Positions 35,856 through 51,400 of a stretch of DNA of 64,000 nucleotides are shown in pieces. The notes below the pieces were generated by a model, which saw only the letters and a program-made list of their open reading frames with translations, was not told the origin of the DNA and ran no database searches. Origin of the DNA: Trileptium ribeirensis. Taxonomy: Eukaryota; Nematoda; Enoplea; Enoplida; Thoracostomopsidae. How positions within the stretch are numbered: the first letter of the stretch is position 1; each line of letters opens with the position of its first letter. Both the position numbers and the translations under genes were made by a program. The stretch lies in the NCBI GenBank assembly GCA_030248225.1, contig JASANE010025007.1, forward strand, positions 1-64,000, in the 5' to 3' direction.

Positions 35856-38240
35856 GCTCTGGGTGTAAACGCTATAGACAAATTAACCTCAAAATCTTTG
35901 TAATATGTCCTGCTTTATTTTGAATTATTCGTTCACATGTTATAAAAATATTATTGTAGGATGGTGTTTAGCAAAGAGGCCTTTGGTTCAACTCGACAGC
36001 ATGAACTCACTACTTTAAGAAATTTTTTTGCTGTAATTTTCATTCCATTTTATAATTGTTATAAATTTAACTCTTCTTAACTTGGCAAGAATCGCAAAAC
36101 CTGAAATTTGCAGTGAATTCAAATATTTACCTCAATTTTATAAAACACTGCCCTGTTATATTTTAGACAGCCCTGATATGTTTTGCTTTTTTCAATCATT
36201 TATTTTACATTTATTTTAACTGGTGTCTCCCAATTTAACATACAGCTATACATTATATCAACATAATATAGTTTCAGATTTTGTGAAGTAATTCATATAG
36301 AAGCTGCCAAACCAGATCATCGTCTTAAACGGCTTGGTTAGACATTAAAATAGCTTTTTAGCCTTATAATAACAATTATTAAAAATCCAAAATCATTTGT
36401 GAGCGGGACTAAAGTTCTATAGTCTAGAATTCGCGCTGTAACTAGTTTCAAGAAATTTGAACTTTATTTTTTCAACTTGAATGTCTTGCACATCAGCACT
36501 GTTTTCATCACTTAGTTCTGCTAAATACTTATTAATCTTTACTAACGCAGCAGCTATTGTAACAAGCGACATCAGCTATGGAAGCTCGTGGCAATAGGAA
36601 AACATGTCGTACATTCTTGACAAATATCCATTGTGAAGACGCCGAATATTTTCTTCTCGAAGTGGTCGAATTTCTAGTCTATCCTTCGTCGTTTTCGCCG
36701 TTTAAGGTCTGCTAGTCTTTGCAAATGTTTGTCTGAAAACGGGTAAGATGTTTTAATTTTTTTTTGATAATTCTTTAATTTGCTTCAGTCTTAGAGTGTT
36801 GCTTATTTGTGTTATATTTTTGTAAACTCTATATATATTTTTGTGGACAATATGTATAAAATGTTTCCTTGAACTTCAATAAAAATATGTAAGTGCCACG
36901 ATTGGTTCTGTGGTGTCCACTACAATTTCATTACCCAAATGTTTTTGAAGATATTACCTTGTATAATTGCTTTAAAGCAAATTTGTTTTAAAATTTATTG
37001 CTACAAAAATTTGAACGCTAAGTTATATGTTTTAAAATTCTTTGCTTATATGCTGCCTAAAAGTAATTTGGGGTAATGTCCAGATAATTTTGCAGAGATA
37101 TATTAAACATGATTTGTGATTTCCTGAAGGATGAGTGATAAAAAAGCAATGCACCATTAAATGTGTCATTTGAAATTTTGACTGGAAAACCATCAATAAT
37201 AAGTTAAACTTATGTCCGAAACGTCAACCTACGCTAAATAGTTGAAACTTAACAAAAAATGCCCTAGAAAGTGACATTTTCAAAATTTTGGCAAATTGCG
37301 TGTTTGGAGAGAACGACGGATTTATCGGGTCATCTAATCTACTTAACACGTTGGTATGGTTATTTTAAGCCCACATTGAAAGTCGTTTACCTATGGGATG
37401 CTAAAATGCTAATTTTGGCACAAGATAGCCGATTTTGCAAATTCTCAACTACGGAGGGTGCAAATGCGGGTTTATAGGTTTTCAGCTTTGCTGAATGCGG
37501 CACCAGTAATGGTGTTTGCGTGTTATGCGCCAACTAGAGCCCGCAGAGTGAAATAATGACGTTTCAGATTCTCAATTATTAAAAATTATGATTTATAAAG
37601 TTTTTCGCCATTTTGGCCATTGGAAAAACAAAAAAGGGTCATGCTCAAAAAAGGGTCCTGCTCGTTAGGTGATGAAACTGACCGTAGCGTTACCACTAAT
37701 GTATTGCCAGTTAATTATTGCAATTGTGTAACTTTAAAAGGGGCTCAAGATGCACCATTTGGAATATTTCAATACTCATTGAGCACTGATTAGCCGCACT
37801 TGATCTGTTTCTCATTGCTGCACGACTACGTCGGATTCTGTCCGAAAAGTTTTTTTTTGCATTTAATTATTTAATTTATTTAGTTAGCAGCTAAATCATC
37901 TCTATAAGTTACGAGATGACCCTTCAATTTAAATTACCCAATATAGCATATGAGGTTCGCCGAGTATTTATGCTAACCTATTCTCAAACTGCTCATTTTT
38001 AACGCCCATAACAGGGGCAGAGCAGCAAATTGCGCAATCATGCAATTTTGCGTGTGAATGAAATTTTGAACACACTTATCGGAGTACCATATATCCCTCG
38101 TTTTGCGTTGCCAAGTGCCTACTGTTAGGGGATCTGCTGCGACCCTGGTTCACGGAATATAATTTATGGCTTAATATTTACAGTAGTTTCGGGGTCGGGT
38201 ATTTAAATTTGCTAGAATTTTGTAGTTCGTTGCATTAAAA
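35856..38240. other. Gene-free stretch
   Basis: AT-rich sequence with no recognisable gene, RNA or repeat apart from simple runs such as the nine T near 37850. Confidence 0.35.
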
Positions 38241-38254
38241 TACAATTTAAACTC

Positions 38255-38400
38255 CTTAACCTTTTAGCGCAGAGAGTCTCATATTTGTAACTGCGTACAT
38301 TGCGAAGCGAGCTAGTCGAGGTTATTGTGACGCCTGCTTTTGCAAGCGCGTTGTTATTCGCTCGCGTAAAGAGGTTCCTTGAGGTGTGAGGTCCCTCCTT
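38255..38400 (+). repeat. Diverged SINE-family copy, 5' part
   Basis: Carries gcgttgttattcgctcgcgtaaagaggttccttgagg-like sequence, the 5' part and half-palindrome of the family at 25.3 kb, on the plus strand. It lacks the tRNA-like part. Confidence 0.5.
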
Positions 38401-38559
38401 CATTACGTAGTTGTTAGTGTATGAAGTCCCCAGTTATACCATCTGGACTCAACCCGTTGCTGAGGCAAATTTTGTTTCAGATTGCTCAAAATACGCATTA
38501 GATTTGGAAAGAAAGGGTTAATGAAAATTCTAGCTCAATATTTTTGCGAATAAATTAAA

Positions 38560-38790
38560 ACATTTGTCACAGCGTACTTAGCGAAATGATTTGCTAACCG
38601 AGTTCGTCGTGTGGCATGCTGTTCTGCGTGTGTTTTTATTGCCTCGATTTGCGAGATTTTTTAAAGAACCGCGCAACAGCTCCTAAATAGCATAGTGGTC
38701 ATAGTACATGGCTTGCAGCCAAACGATACTAGCTCGTGCCGTTGCTGCGGGAATAGATTGTTAATCATTGTGGTAAGCACGAGATAATAT
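38560..38790 (+). repeat. SINE-family copy with degraded tRNA-like part
   Basis: Plus-strand copy: cacagcgtacttagc, then tgtttttattgcctcga, aaagaaccgcgcaacagctcc, then an A-box-like tagcatagtggtcatagtac. The B-box region is degraded. Confidence 0.5.
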
Positions 38791-38799
38791 TTGCTGGAA

Positions 38800-39166
38800 A
38801 AAATTAAATTAACTTTGCATTTTATTTTAGGTATTGTGCAACTACAGATCACAATCTATCCAAACTTTCCAAAAATCACAAACTACACTATCCCTCTATT
38901 ACCATCTATTTACCTGTTCCTGTTCCAAATTTGTTAGTTTGCCTTTGAACAATGCTTGATTTACGTACCTTATGTTCTACTGCTGATTATTGTCATATAA
39001 TATATATTCGTGTCTAATTAGTTAATGCATTAATAAAATTAAAACAACTTACACTAAATATTTTCCTAGTTTCTGCTACAACCATATTTTCATTTGTCTC
39101 TCTTTGTCTTGCTAAAACATTTATAAATTTATCTCCTATAAGCAAATCAGTTTTATTATCAGAATC
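38800..39166 (+). other. Upstream region of the acid phosphatase gene
   Basis: A TATAAATTTA lies near 39121, about 45 bp before the start codon. No initiator or other promoter element is certain, and a 5' untranslated exon further upstream cannot be excluded. Confidence 0.25.
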
Positions 39167-39427
39167 ATGGCTGGATCAAAATCATTCCATCTCCCAACTC
39201 TTCTGTCGTTCATAGTTCTCGTTTGTCCAACCCGCAATTTCATGTCTTATGAGCTCATAAGTTATTTACCGCTCGATGTCACCCCATCAATTTCCCATCA
39301 TGTCGAATCCCTGGAGCCCAGCCTTATTCGCCGTTCTGAATCCGACGCAGTCACCATTGGTAACATCCAATTCGGCCAGACCAACCACACGCAAGCATGG
39401 GAGAGTAGGCTGAGATTCGTTGCTGTG
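39167..39427 (+). CDS. Acid phosphatase exon 1: start, signal peptide, propeptide-like region
   Basis: Codes residues 1-87. ATG has A at -3 and G at +4. LPTLLSFIVLVC forms the hydrophobic core of a signal peptide. The exon ends RLRFVAV just before GTAAGT, the strand leading into the active-site motif. The stretch between signal peptide and that strand (about 60 residues) is longer than usual for the family. Confidence 0.85.
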
Positions 39428-42400
39428 GTAAGTTTCGTGCCGTTTGTTTAGCTATTCTTGTAGTACTTTACCCAGTGACGACTTCACAGGAGTATCCTGC
39501 TGCTGCTGAGTGTTTAGCATGGTGGATACGTACATTAACTAAGCAATAAATCTATGATCCTTTTTCAGTTATGACAAGTGGTGACATGGGTTTGATTGCT
39601 GGACCAGATATGTTTTAAAAATAGATATCGACGAAGGGTCATCATTTGGAGATAGCGGTTACGAAACGAGAAAATTTAATACAATGTTGTTTGTCATTAT
39701 CACTGAATATATTAAATTAGATTTATTGTATGCTAGATCATTGTGTTACGAGGCTGTTGTAAAACATTGTTTTGTAACAGGGGCAACTTAGAAGTTGTAT
39801 TAGTCGAAGGTAGTTGTTTTAAAATTGCTTGCAATCATCGACTAGAACAGACAGATATAAATTATTTGCCTTACTCATTCAGTTTGCCAGCAATGCTTGA
39901 GGAACTCATTTCGGATTATGTCGTTGCAGCTCTTAAGTTGGCAAGAGTTAAAATCACTTGGTGAATATTTTAATTTTTTAAACTTTTGAAATCAACATAC
40001 TTGTACTATAACTCTGTCATGTATTAATATATTTACATGTAGCATACCCAATATCCCTTTCATACTTGAGAGTGTAATGGCATCAACAGAACCACATATT
40101 TAAAACCAAAATCGTGTACATTATGCAGCTGCCATTAAAAAACTTAGCATTGATTGGTTCAATTGACGTCGGTGGTACCAATTAGAACAAATGCCTACAG
40201 CTTCCGAAACATCTTTCCGCCAAGGACAAGGAGCCTGAAGCTTTTTTTTGGATCATAATTGCTGTTTTGTTGTAACTTTTACTGCGATCATCATCTATTA
40301 CTTGGAAATATCTAGTTTGCACTATGATAAAACGGTCACCGTACATGTGTCCTGGCATGTGGCATGGTGGAACACGTATACTGGTGGCTTTATACCGTTG
40401 TCATTGTTTATAGCGCAATATCTTGACGTTGAATTCACTCTATTTGTGACATATTCCGACAGAGCTTCTGCGCGCTTTTAAACCGTTTACTTATTGCAGA
40501 AAGTGGTGTAATATAGTAAGAATATCACAGTATTTGTCATTATTAGACACGTTTTGAGAACTGCTTATCTTGCCATGACAAGGATTACTACATTCATACA
40601 AAATCAATTGACGTTAAGTTTCTGATTGCATCACTTAGCCCAAATACCTATGAAGTGCCAGACGTACCAATTTCGCAAAGCACACTACCATTCGTTTCAC
40701 CAGGCCGATGGTACGGTGGCTAGCACATCTGCTGCGGGTTTAGAATGTGATCGCTTCTACCTGTGTCAACGGGCGTAGACAAGTAGGCCCTAATGGACCT
40801 AGACTCCTCTAAACCATGATTAGTAGTAGAAACTCTAAACTAAAGATACGGACAACGGCCATTAGCAACTACAAGGTCCCTCTAAATCATCAGGCCCCTC
40901 CGAAACGTTGTCCCTGGCATCGCCTGTGCCAGTGTCTATTTGCGGGGCCTAGGTGCCATCGTTGGTTCACTGGCAAACAAATGATTTTATTTTTAATTCA
41001 TAACGGTAGTGATATTTTTATATTATTATTTTTTAAAATAACTAATATTCGAGCTAGAATTGAAACTTTACATAAAATTAGGACTAATTTTTGCAATGCT
41101 GACATTGACTGTGGTTTCTGGTTGAATGAAAAGAAACACTAAACTCAAACATAATTTTCATTGGTTGAACAGTTAAATTAATAACTTGTTCATATTCGGA
41201 ACTAAATAAAATAAATAAAATCACACATTTGATTAATATTTATTACTAATGGTGTTGGTATTTTAGGTATTCCGCCACGGTGATCGTAGCCCTGGCCGAA
41301 TTATACCGATGGAAAACTATTCAGCCGATTATTGGCCCGAAGGATTCAAAAAGTTGACCCCGGTAAAACTGCACACCAGTTCATAATTTGTTTAAAAATT
41401 CAAGAACGCTTCGTAACTCAAAAATTCATTGTGGTTCTACAAGATTTGTTAAATTTAAATTTTTAAATTGGGTAAAGATCAAGATTAACATTCGCTCAAG
41501 ATTAATAGAATGCCACGATCAAACTCCTTTCCCGACATTCAAAAATGGAAGAGACAATAGTGTCATTCTCGACGCTTTCACTTATTATTTCACACATTCA
41601 GAATTTGACATAAGATTTTAATCAAAATTTTAACAAAATTAATCAGAATTTTCTCTTATCTATTTGCCTGTTTCTAAATTTTACATTTATTCAAATTTTG
41701 GAAAAATAAAACTTTTTCAGAAAGAATGAAAATCTTTATAACAAACCAAAGTGCGTATTCAAATTTTTAAGTAGATATCGCGATTTACCAAATTTTTCCA
41801 TCCTAAATTGCAGCCAAATTTTGTTAAAAGCTTGTTCGAATTTTAAGATAACAATGACAATGTATGGATGCTATTTTACTGTAAATTAACTTGATACTTC
41901 GGTAGGACAGCTGTGTCTACACTGAACTGCTTTATACAACTAGTCGAAAAACAGTATAATGTACAGTTCTCCTGAAAACTTAACATGCAACTGGGATAAA
42001 ATGAGTAGCATAGATATTCCTACAAGCACGCACTATATAATTATGGCAAAATCGAGGCAACCAACCCATTTTGACAGTTGATAGTAGACCTCTGAATATA
42101 AATGATGGGTTCTTCTCCAGTGTTCCCTTCTGCTGAAGAGATACATGGATTTTTGGTGTCCTGCTCAACTGGACAAGGCATAATCAAACTGGAATAGGCA
42201 AGACGCGGTTATAGATAGGGAATGTAATTTTTCTCTAAGTAGATTGATTGATTAAGTTTAAATTTTAAAAATATTTGTGAGTGACCGTGATACACGAATA
42301 ACGCTAAATTTATGCGTAACCAGTAAATTCAGACATCAACCAGAAATAGTGGTCAGATCGGTTCACTTAATACGAATCTACATATCACAAGGGCAAAATT

Positions 42401-45400
42401 TTAGAGAGATTTCGGTTCAAAATTTTCACTTTTAACCAGTAAACCCTATGCAGTCAGTAATGTGGAGTTGTTGTTAGTAAAAGATGTGTGCCGTGTACAG
42501 TTTTATACAATACTCAAATTCGAGCCAAATGGGTCCATGTTATAAATGAAAAGGCCAAAGATAGCGCTGATTTTAGCCCAAAATATCTCCTATGAATCAG
42601 TACTCCCCCGCAACAAACACTGCAGAAGAAATATATGCAATATATTTTTGCCACATATGGTCATATTTTTTGTGAAAATTTTAAATCGCAGCACCTATTT
42701 TCAAGTTAACACTGTTCTAGTATAGTAAGCATATTACTTTATCCAATCATTGAAAAAGAATATATGTGGTGTTGTGGTGCAGTTGTGAGAGCGCGGGTCT
42801 CAGAATCATGAGTCTGCTTGTTTCAGACCTCTTGTATGCACAATCCTCTTGGGCAAGAGTCCACGGCAGCATTGCTGCAGGGTACCCACCTCAAAATGCA
42901 TAAGAGCTCGCTTGGAAGTTAAACAGAGGTTTCTTTTCGGAACTGGCACCCGCTCAAGGCTTGCATTTCGGCTGACCTGGTTACAATTCCCGCGAAACAG
43001 GAGATCAACACCCGCTCCTAAAGTATGATTTGGCGACCTTTAATACCTAATAATAATTCTCAAGTTACAAATGATCACATCTAAATTTGAGTTGAATTTG
43101 GCATGAAAAAGGGGTTATTCAATCAGAACTCCGTAACGGGTACAGTTACAGACAAATGTAGATGCGAGCGTATGCTAAGCTCTAAACACATCAAATAGGA
43201 AAAACAGACAAATCCATTTATCTGTTTCTAAATTAAAGTTGTTGAAATATAATCGTGTTCTTTTCGTGCAACCAAGAAACTGCCTATGTAATTAATTTAG
43301 GTTAAACTTTTGGGTTTAAACAAATTTAGCAACAAAATTTAAACATTTTAATTAAATTATAATTAAACAGAGCAGCTAGTAGACGGTATACCTACGGCTC
43401 GATGAGTTGTCAAGTCATCGACATTTATGCGAAGTCGGGTGTCGATGGCTGCTTCCGTTGTGGACTTTACTTTGAATATTCCATTTTTGAATTAATGTTT
43501 GCTAGGACAGTACGGTAATTATTGACCGTTTTACCCTTGGCGATAAGACATCGCAAGTATCATAGCTTTCTGACTGGCAATGTGGTGCTAAAATCGCATA
43601 AGTTCAATCCGATTTGAAATTTAACACCGTAATTCAAAATTTATTCGGTCAGTTTGTACTTAACTCCTGTATGAGAAAACTCTAATTCAGGTGATAAAGC
43701 TGTATCAAGTCTACCGAAAAACGTATTCGGGTCTTTGATTAGAATCTTTTATAGCCTGATCCTAGATCCTAAGCCTAAGCTTAGATATATAGACTTAGGC
43801 TTAGCTTTTAGTTTTGGATTCTAAGAAAATATTTTTATTCTACACCACCGTAGAATTCTTTCATTATATGCTTCTTTAAATGGCCCAGTAAGTTCCAAAA
43901 GATTCCTCCATGAATGAAGGATCTATCGATAAAGTTAATTTTTAAGATTAAGTGGTTGATACTATTATTAAAAATATTCTTCTTCTTGGAAAAATGTGCT
44001 AAGCTTTGTTTTCATATTTTAGTTGTTAAATAGCTTCTGTCTGTTTTTAGCTTGGTATACAACAAACTTATGCCTTGGGACAATATCTGCGACGCCAATA
44101 TGGCTCTATACTTGGAGAAATCTACAACGAATCTAGGGTAAAATTCTGCAATTAAAAATCATGTTAACGTAATTAGTTGCTCATCCGGAACTGCTGGTGT
44201 TTGCAGGGGCTTAATAGCTGTATTTGGCTTGTTTGGTTTGTCATAAATGTCAAAATAAATTGTGACATGGCTAGGGTGTTCTCGTGAAATGTAAAATCAT
44301 AGGTATTTTTGATTTCGTAAGAAGTCGTCGTGCAATCGCTTTTAATCAACGAAGCCTAGCACGTGTTATGAAACTCTAAAGCCTACAGTTGTTCAACAAC
44401 AAACAATTACGTTTCAAACCATTGAACTAAATTCGATGGTGCACGATTGTCCTCATAGTATTGTTCGCTCGCGCTGCAGAGAGATTTAAGGATGCGAACA
44501 ATTGCTTCAACTAGTGAGCGTAATTTTCTTGCTAGCATTTAGTGTTCGATACCTCGCAGCCACCAATAGTCATTCATCGATACTAGAAATGTAAATTAAT
44601 TCAAGACGTAAGGTCTTAAGTTGTTAATGTGTGTACTTAACGATAATTGACAATATAGCGTTCATCCAATGATTTAACATTACGTAAATTGAACACACAC
44701 ATGAAGTGAAATTTAAATGCTAAATGGTTGCTATATACGCCGCAGCTGTGCCTGTCTCCGGTTGCCTAGATTTAGGCCATTCGATAAAAAGTGACATTAC
44801 CGCAATAAGTCATTTTCGACGTAAACTGATTAAGTTGCCGGATTTTCGGAAGGAGGAGATACACCAACCCGGAGTGGGACGCCCAACGCTACAGTGGACA
44901 ATTGAACTCCGTCCCATCTGCGTCAGTGGGCGAATTGTAGATAATGAGCTAGGAATATGGCAAGTACGTAAATTGCAGTATATACATTATCTCAAAGCAT
45001 TTTGAAAAGGTTGGCATACGAACAATCATCATTTTATGGTTCTTCAATCGGTTCAGATTTTGAACCCACATCAAACCGTGTTCGGCTCTGTTATCTTGCG
45101 GAAAATATTGACGAACATTAGTGGAAAATTTTGTCCGCAACTAGCGTATAAACGTTATTTCAACTGCAGCAATCATTACTAACAGTTGGCTTTTTCCACG
45201 GCTAAATATATATACTTATCACCTTGATCTGCTGATTCTCAATCGCCATAAAAAATATGAAAAAATAATAAAACTAAAAACCATAATCTAATGTCTTACT
45301 GCCTAGCTGTGTAACAAATATGCCACTGTATTAACTGCTGCAAAACATAATTATATTGAAAACGATTAGAAATTCGTTAAGGGCATACATACCGAAGCAG

Positions 45401-48400
45401 GACACCCATGCCCAGGCCCATTCCCTGAGAACTCAGACGGGCGTCTCCCCAGAAGGCTTCCACGCCCTCCTGCTGAGACATGCTCCTAATCCGTAGGCCA
45501 CGGCTACCATCCCTGATACCTCGGAGCGACAGCATCTATGGTTTAGAACATCGGCGCTGCTAGTACCTGTCCAAAAGCAGTTATACGCGTAAATAAAAAT
45601 CTATATCTTAGCTGCAAAATATATAATAGGTTATCCTCCTTTTCTATGAAGCTGTGGATTAGATACAGATGTTGCGGAATTAGTCGAATTTGATGCACTA
45701 AAGGCATAACAGTAGTCAGTAATTTATGAGGGGACAACCGTTTTTGCGTTTTGAACAAGGCATATTTTCATAAAAATGCGTTCTGCTGGCACGTTAACAA
45801 TCTACTCTACTGTAAGAGCTTCGCACACATTTAGACGATCTGGTAAAAAGGCACGAAAAAAGCCCATCAGGTCCTGCGAACCGTACAGGGCACACGACGC
45901 AGCACATTTTGACCCATTTTCTGTTGTAACATGAAATCAAATTTATATCTAAGCATTTTTCACCTGCCAGCACTGTCGTTTCTATCCAGTTTTTGCCAGA
46001 TAAAATTGTTCTAATCTTCAAATCTCCATTTACAATATATAAATGGACAGAACGTAAGAATATCTCTGATAAAATCTCGCTAGCATGATGAAGTGCTTTG
46101 AGAGTAAAAGATCATTGGGTTGAAATTGGATTTGTAAAAAGTCTATTTAAAACAAATGTATCGCAAGATTAAAGATTTAATAACTGAATTGGCATATTTC
46201 TCATCAGAAAGCAATTAATTTTTGACATAAAACCAAACACTGAGATGAGCATTCCAGCATTGTTAATATATATTCCAGGGATTTGGAGCACCTTCAGGCA
46301 CATCTCAGAAATTATCTTTCGTAAAATTTAACCTACTCTATGCAAAATATGTCAAAATTTTCGCAAATGTATACAAGTGCAAAGTGCATAAGGTCTGCAT
46401 CTATTGCTCGAGGAACTGTAATGCCAGTGCTATCGGAATGACATTTATATTTTTAATAGCTCTTCATTGAGTCGTTTTAATTTTTATGTTTGATCTGCGA
46501 ATTTTTGTTTTGCTGGAGTTTGGTGTAACTCTCGTTCAAAATATAAAATATGTAGGTGCAAGTCCGTTCTTCATCTCAGGATCGCGCATTGGATAGCGCG
46601 CGGTCGTTGCTTCATGGCTTGTTTCCTCAACAACAGTCATCCGAGTGGATCCGTAGTCATCGAGCTCATCGAGGCGACGCGCAACTGCAGCACCCCGCTC
46701 CGATTCAGACCGAGCCCAGCGAGAGCGACCCGGTAGGTTCCCGCTTTCAAGTCATTTCATATTTGGCAGTTATTGGTGCTTGACAATGGCTGATTTGTAA
46801 TATATAGAATTTGGAAGTTGCTGTTTTATTATTGCATGAAAAACTGCAACAAAAGCATTTGAAAGAGCACACAACCCTCTAACGTGTAATTCTATAACGC
46901 TTAGGTCACAGACACTAATAGTCACTGCCCACTAGTCCCGCTAGCTTGATAGGTCACTGTTACAAGCTAAGACTCAAGCACACTGGTAGAAGCAAGCAGC
47001 GTGGCTTGGCAATGAGATAGATGGAAACCTGTTTCAATATAGAATAGTAAAAACTAAAAATTACAAAAATGATTCGAAAGCAACAAATCTCTTATCTCTG
47101 CCTGGCTTCTAGGCTATAATACCATCACTGTATATGCAGTTATACGGAAACAAATCCACTCTATTTATTCTCAGCGATAAAAGTATGCACGGCGTAGCAC
47201 AATAGTCACTGTATAAATACTGCGTTTTAAAACAAACATGTTAAATAAAATCGACTAGCAGGGTACGAACGTACAAAATGCAGAATACTGTATCACTATG
47301 CACGAAGATGACCAATCAGTAAAACCTCCAAACACAATAAAAACTATTGTTAAAATATCGCAAAGGCGAGCACGTGCTCTTTAACGCTCATCATCACGAC
47401 GCAGTGTCTCTATGTTTACTTATTCGCACAATATCTTAATATCGTCTTAATATCGCACGAGCCATACACTATCCACAATAATCGGTGAATAATAGGATGC
47501 TGAGATGCTGCTGCGCAAGTAACTAATAAGCTGAGATAGGTCGATGCCGTACTACAAATGCGCTTAAAGTCCCAACGGTTTAAGTCCCTAGCGTAGCAGA
47601 AGTAACCTGGCAATAGCATCACAAATTCAAGCCGTAATATAAGACTGACGTACTGAAGTATAGCTAGCGAACGGCCAACTAACAAAACTCGAGAAACTAA
47701 AGTGCAGCGCAATAACTAACAGCTTGATGAGTTACGCACAACTAACGTGTAGCGCGAACTGCGAACTCTAGAACTGATAAACTGTGGTCACGCGCTTTAG
47801 GAGAGTATGCACAGGCTTAAATATTCTGCTTTGAAGTTACTCAAATGTTTTGAACCAAAGGAGTTTTGACATTCAGACATTTAACTCATTTATTCCAAAG
47901 TGAAGCAGCGGACTGTTAATAGCGGTATATTTTGACTAAGCTCGCGCCTTTCGAAGGGACTTAATTGCAATGCAACCACTCGCCATGCGCAATAAAAATT
48001 AGAAATTTGTTGAAAACAACTTAAAGTCGATCTGTTTTTAGTTTTTAAGTGATAATTTAATTACAACTACAAATTCTTAAATGTAAATCAAACATAAAAG
48101 GATTACGCAAATCATTGTTAAAATTGGTGCTGAAATATTATGTGTAATAACGGGACGCAGCTTCATGGCGCAACTTCCTAACGTCATACTCATACGTCTC
48201 CGGCTAACATAACCTCAATAGTGGACCACAATTTTTGCAATTTGAACAATTTGCAACTTTCCTTGGTCATACCCAAGAAGGTATGGAGCTTAGTAGGCCG
48301 CAGGCGCGCTTCACAAGGGGTGTTCCAACCACGCCCAATTGGTTGAGTATGTCTCTTGTATCTGGTATGATTGCTGAAGTCCACCAGAGAGACTGACAAG

Positions 48401-51400
48401 CACACCTACTCACAGGTCATAATGTCATGCCGCTGTTCCCTGTCTCGATCTCAACCGGAAATTGTTTGAATCCGTAGTGTGAGTTAATACGAGGTGGTAT
48501 CGACTAGGCGTGTAGAGCGGTAACGCTGGAACTATGTAACACTTGTCTCAACCGTGGCCAAATTTAGGCACAAATTCGCTCATCAGGAGTTTAACCAATA
48601 TGACAGCCACAGGGTTCCGACGATCCCTGAAAGTTTAAAATCGGAAGATTAAACTTCCGGAAGATTAATAGGTATTTTAACGCGGCTGAACTAGAGTTAG
48701 CTTAAAGTTAAATTGTTTCCTATGACGGTGCAAATTTGTTGAGTAAATTTAGTCGTTGTTGCGTTTGTTAGATTTTCCGAGCGGGCTAATTTCGAGGTCC
48801 TATGAACCTTTCGCTTGCACTCCTCCCTTGCGTTAGATTGATACAGCGGCACACGTCAGAGATTGTGGTCTGTTATTCTCAGGCCCTGGCGTGGGACGCA
48901 GGTCAGTTTTAATGGACAAAACATTGAACATGCAGACGGTGCCAGGAAGGAACACTAGAACTGAGAATATATTTTGTCTTTATTGTAAAATTATGTACAA
49001 ATTATATAGGAATCGCAACTGAGCAAATGTGCTTAATTGAACGGCAAACATGCATAGGATAAAATGAGTTAACGAATTAGACAATGATAAACCAAAAAAA
49101 TTAGCAGGAAGCAAGATCGGTCTAGTACCGATTAGAGTATGGTGATGCTAAATTCCTCCGAGGGGTTAAGTCAGCGACGTCAGTATCAGCTATTGCACTC
49201 TGAAAATAGGATTAACACAGCTTCCCGATTAATTCGTTCACGAAGATTGGAGATCCTGATTTACAGGGGTTCGACTAAGTGTACATAAAGGACTAACATT
49301 AGTTCTAAATGCAGTGACATGAGACGGACAATATGCATGCCAAATTTCGGACAGAGGCAAGAAACAAATCTTTGTTAAAATAAGCAACACAAATATTATG
49401 CATGAAGATACTGGTACGACACACTGCATGGTATATACAACACATGATAATATCTTATTTCCAAACTTTTTTGATAAAAGCTTATTCGCCTAGAAGCTCT
49501 CCTAAGGTTACGACAATAGCAGACAGTGTTGACCCAAATGTAACACCTGAATCCTGAGAAGATGTATTCCTTTATACTCGACCAGTAATGTATGAGATAT
49601 AGTTCCCTAGTGTGGCCGGGCGGCTATGTAACTAATACGTCGCACAGGTTGAGATACTCCCGGGTTAAAATGCTTAACAAGTCTAATACGACAGTTAGAT
49701 ACGTAATGCTTGACGCCATACAAGCCTGTAATGTTCGACAAATTGTATGTTAGTATCTTGTGATTGAACTGGGTATACTCCCAAACAGGTCGAATGGCAT
49801 AAGCTGTGCTAGTACCACAGAGGCCTAAACGGTGCAATCTAGTAAGCGGGAAGAGTGGTTTTGCGACATCCATACTCAGCATAATATTATGCTAATTATA
49901 TATTATAAATCACAAATCAAACCTATTAAATTTTAGATTTTCCCGGTTGATCACATTACGAATGGAAACCTTACCTCTATCTTCGTTACACACGCCACGC
50001 CAGTCGGCGCGGATACCGACCTGGGCATTTTTGTTGCTGATGTCAACCCCCAGCCCTATTAGGTTTGACCGAGTCAGTCCTAGCAATATTCATTACTGGA
50101 CTTCCTAATATTACGCCTAAGCGAATCGTAAGTATTCCTAGTTAGTTTTATAATGAGAGTTTAGGACAAACTTAGGAACAGTTTAGATCCCTTCGACTCT
50201 CTGCTAGATACGATTTCTATCCAGTCGAAATCCCTACCTAGGCACGTTTTTCCATGATTTCACTGATCAAGATTACCACCTAATCGTGCAGTGAGTAATT
50301 AGAGTGAAGTAAAAATTAACTTATGAGCAACTTGCCATTACTACCTTAGAAGTATTGCTCCAAACCCACCCGCGTTGTCCCTCTATTCTTACGAAAAACT
50401 ATAGTCCCCTGTAAAATTTACGAATTTAGCGATATTTTTGTTATTATTTTATATGTACTTATGTGTAATATTTATATCAATATATATGTCTTTATTCTAT
50501 TTGTATAATATATATATATTTATATGTCTGGCCATTGTTCCTAGTTATATACTATATATCTTTACTAATTATTAATATTATTAAAATTATTTAGTTAATA
50601 ATTTTAATTATAATTAAAGACAGAGAGAGAAAAGAGCAGATGGGGAGAAGAATATACTGACAGAAAGAGAAAGAAAAAGAGAAATAAGCGACAAACGGAA
50701 TAAGAGGGATAGGGTCGCAAGAAAGAACAAAAAACAAACGCATGGACTAAAAGATCGCAAGAAGAGACACAGCGGACACAAAAATAATGTTATTTCGCAA
50801 ACTGAGAAAAGTAAATGTCAATTTCTATTGTACATAATATAAAATAAACATGAAACAGAGAGGAAACTTTGATAGCGGTTCAACAGCTGGCCGGATCGGG
50901 ATTCGGCCGGGCTACGCGGTGATGCATAGAACCCTTGCCGGAGATACTCCTGAAAACGGAGGGAGCTATGACAGCGCTCCAGATCGAGGAATTTTATCGA
51001 TGTCAAAAGATGCGGATGGAGTTTAGTCGTGTCTTAAGCACTGATCAAAGAGTGGAATAAGACTTAATGATACTCATTGGTTGTGGGCTAACCAAAGCAA
51101 AGTAAAATGATGCCTAAGATGCCAATACGGGGCATCCAACGGAAAATTGTAAAGTGTCACAAATCGCACTGATTTTGAGCGATTTGCCTAGATTTGTCAA
51201 TACAATAGCCCTAAACGATTCAGACGGAATGATAGGCAGCCCAGAAATGATTCGGGAAGATTCGTGCAAAAGTGGGGAGGGTGGCAAAATTACAACTAGA
51301 CAAACTACCATAGATCTGAGCATGATTAAGTAACAGAAACAACCATTTGAGCAACTAGAAGATATATTTATTAAGAGAACTCGATAAACCGTGTACCGAT

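Noticed and set aside
39121..39130. TATA box of the phosphatase gene
   Set aside because: TATAAATTTA is common in this AT-rich DNA and a start site so near the ATG would leave almost no leader; not annotated as a promoter.
49607..49882. Minus-strand ORF of 91 codons that looks protein-like
   Set aside because: No family recognised and no second fragment of the same protein nearby, so I could not support it.
49930..50060. Possible extra phosphatase exon in intron 4 reading ...VTHATPVGADTDLGIFVADV
   Set aside because: It ends in a stop, has no family similarity, and exons 4 and 5 already join in phase at the expected protein position.
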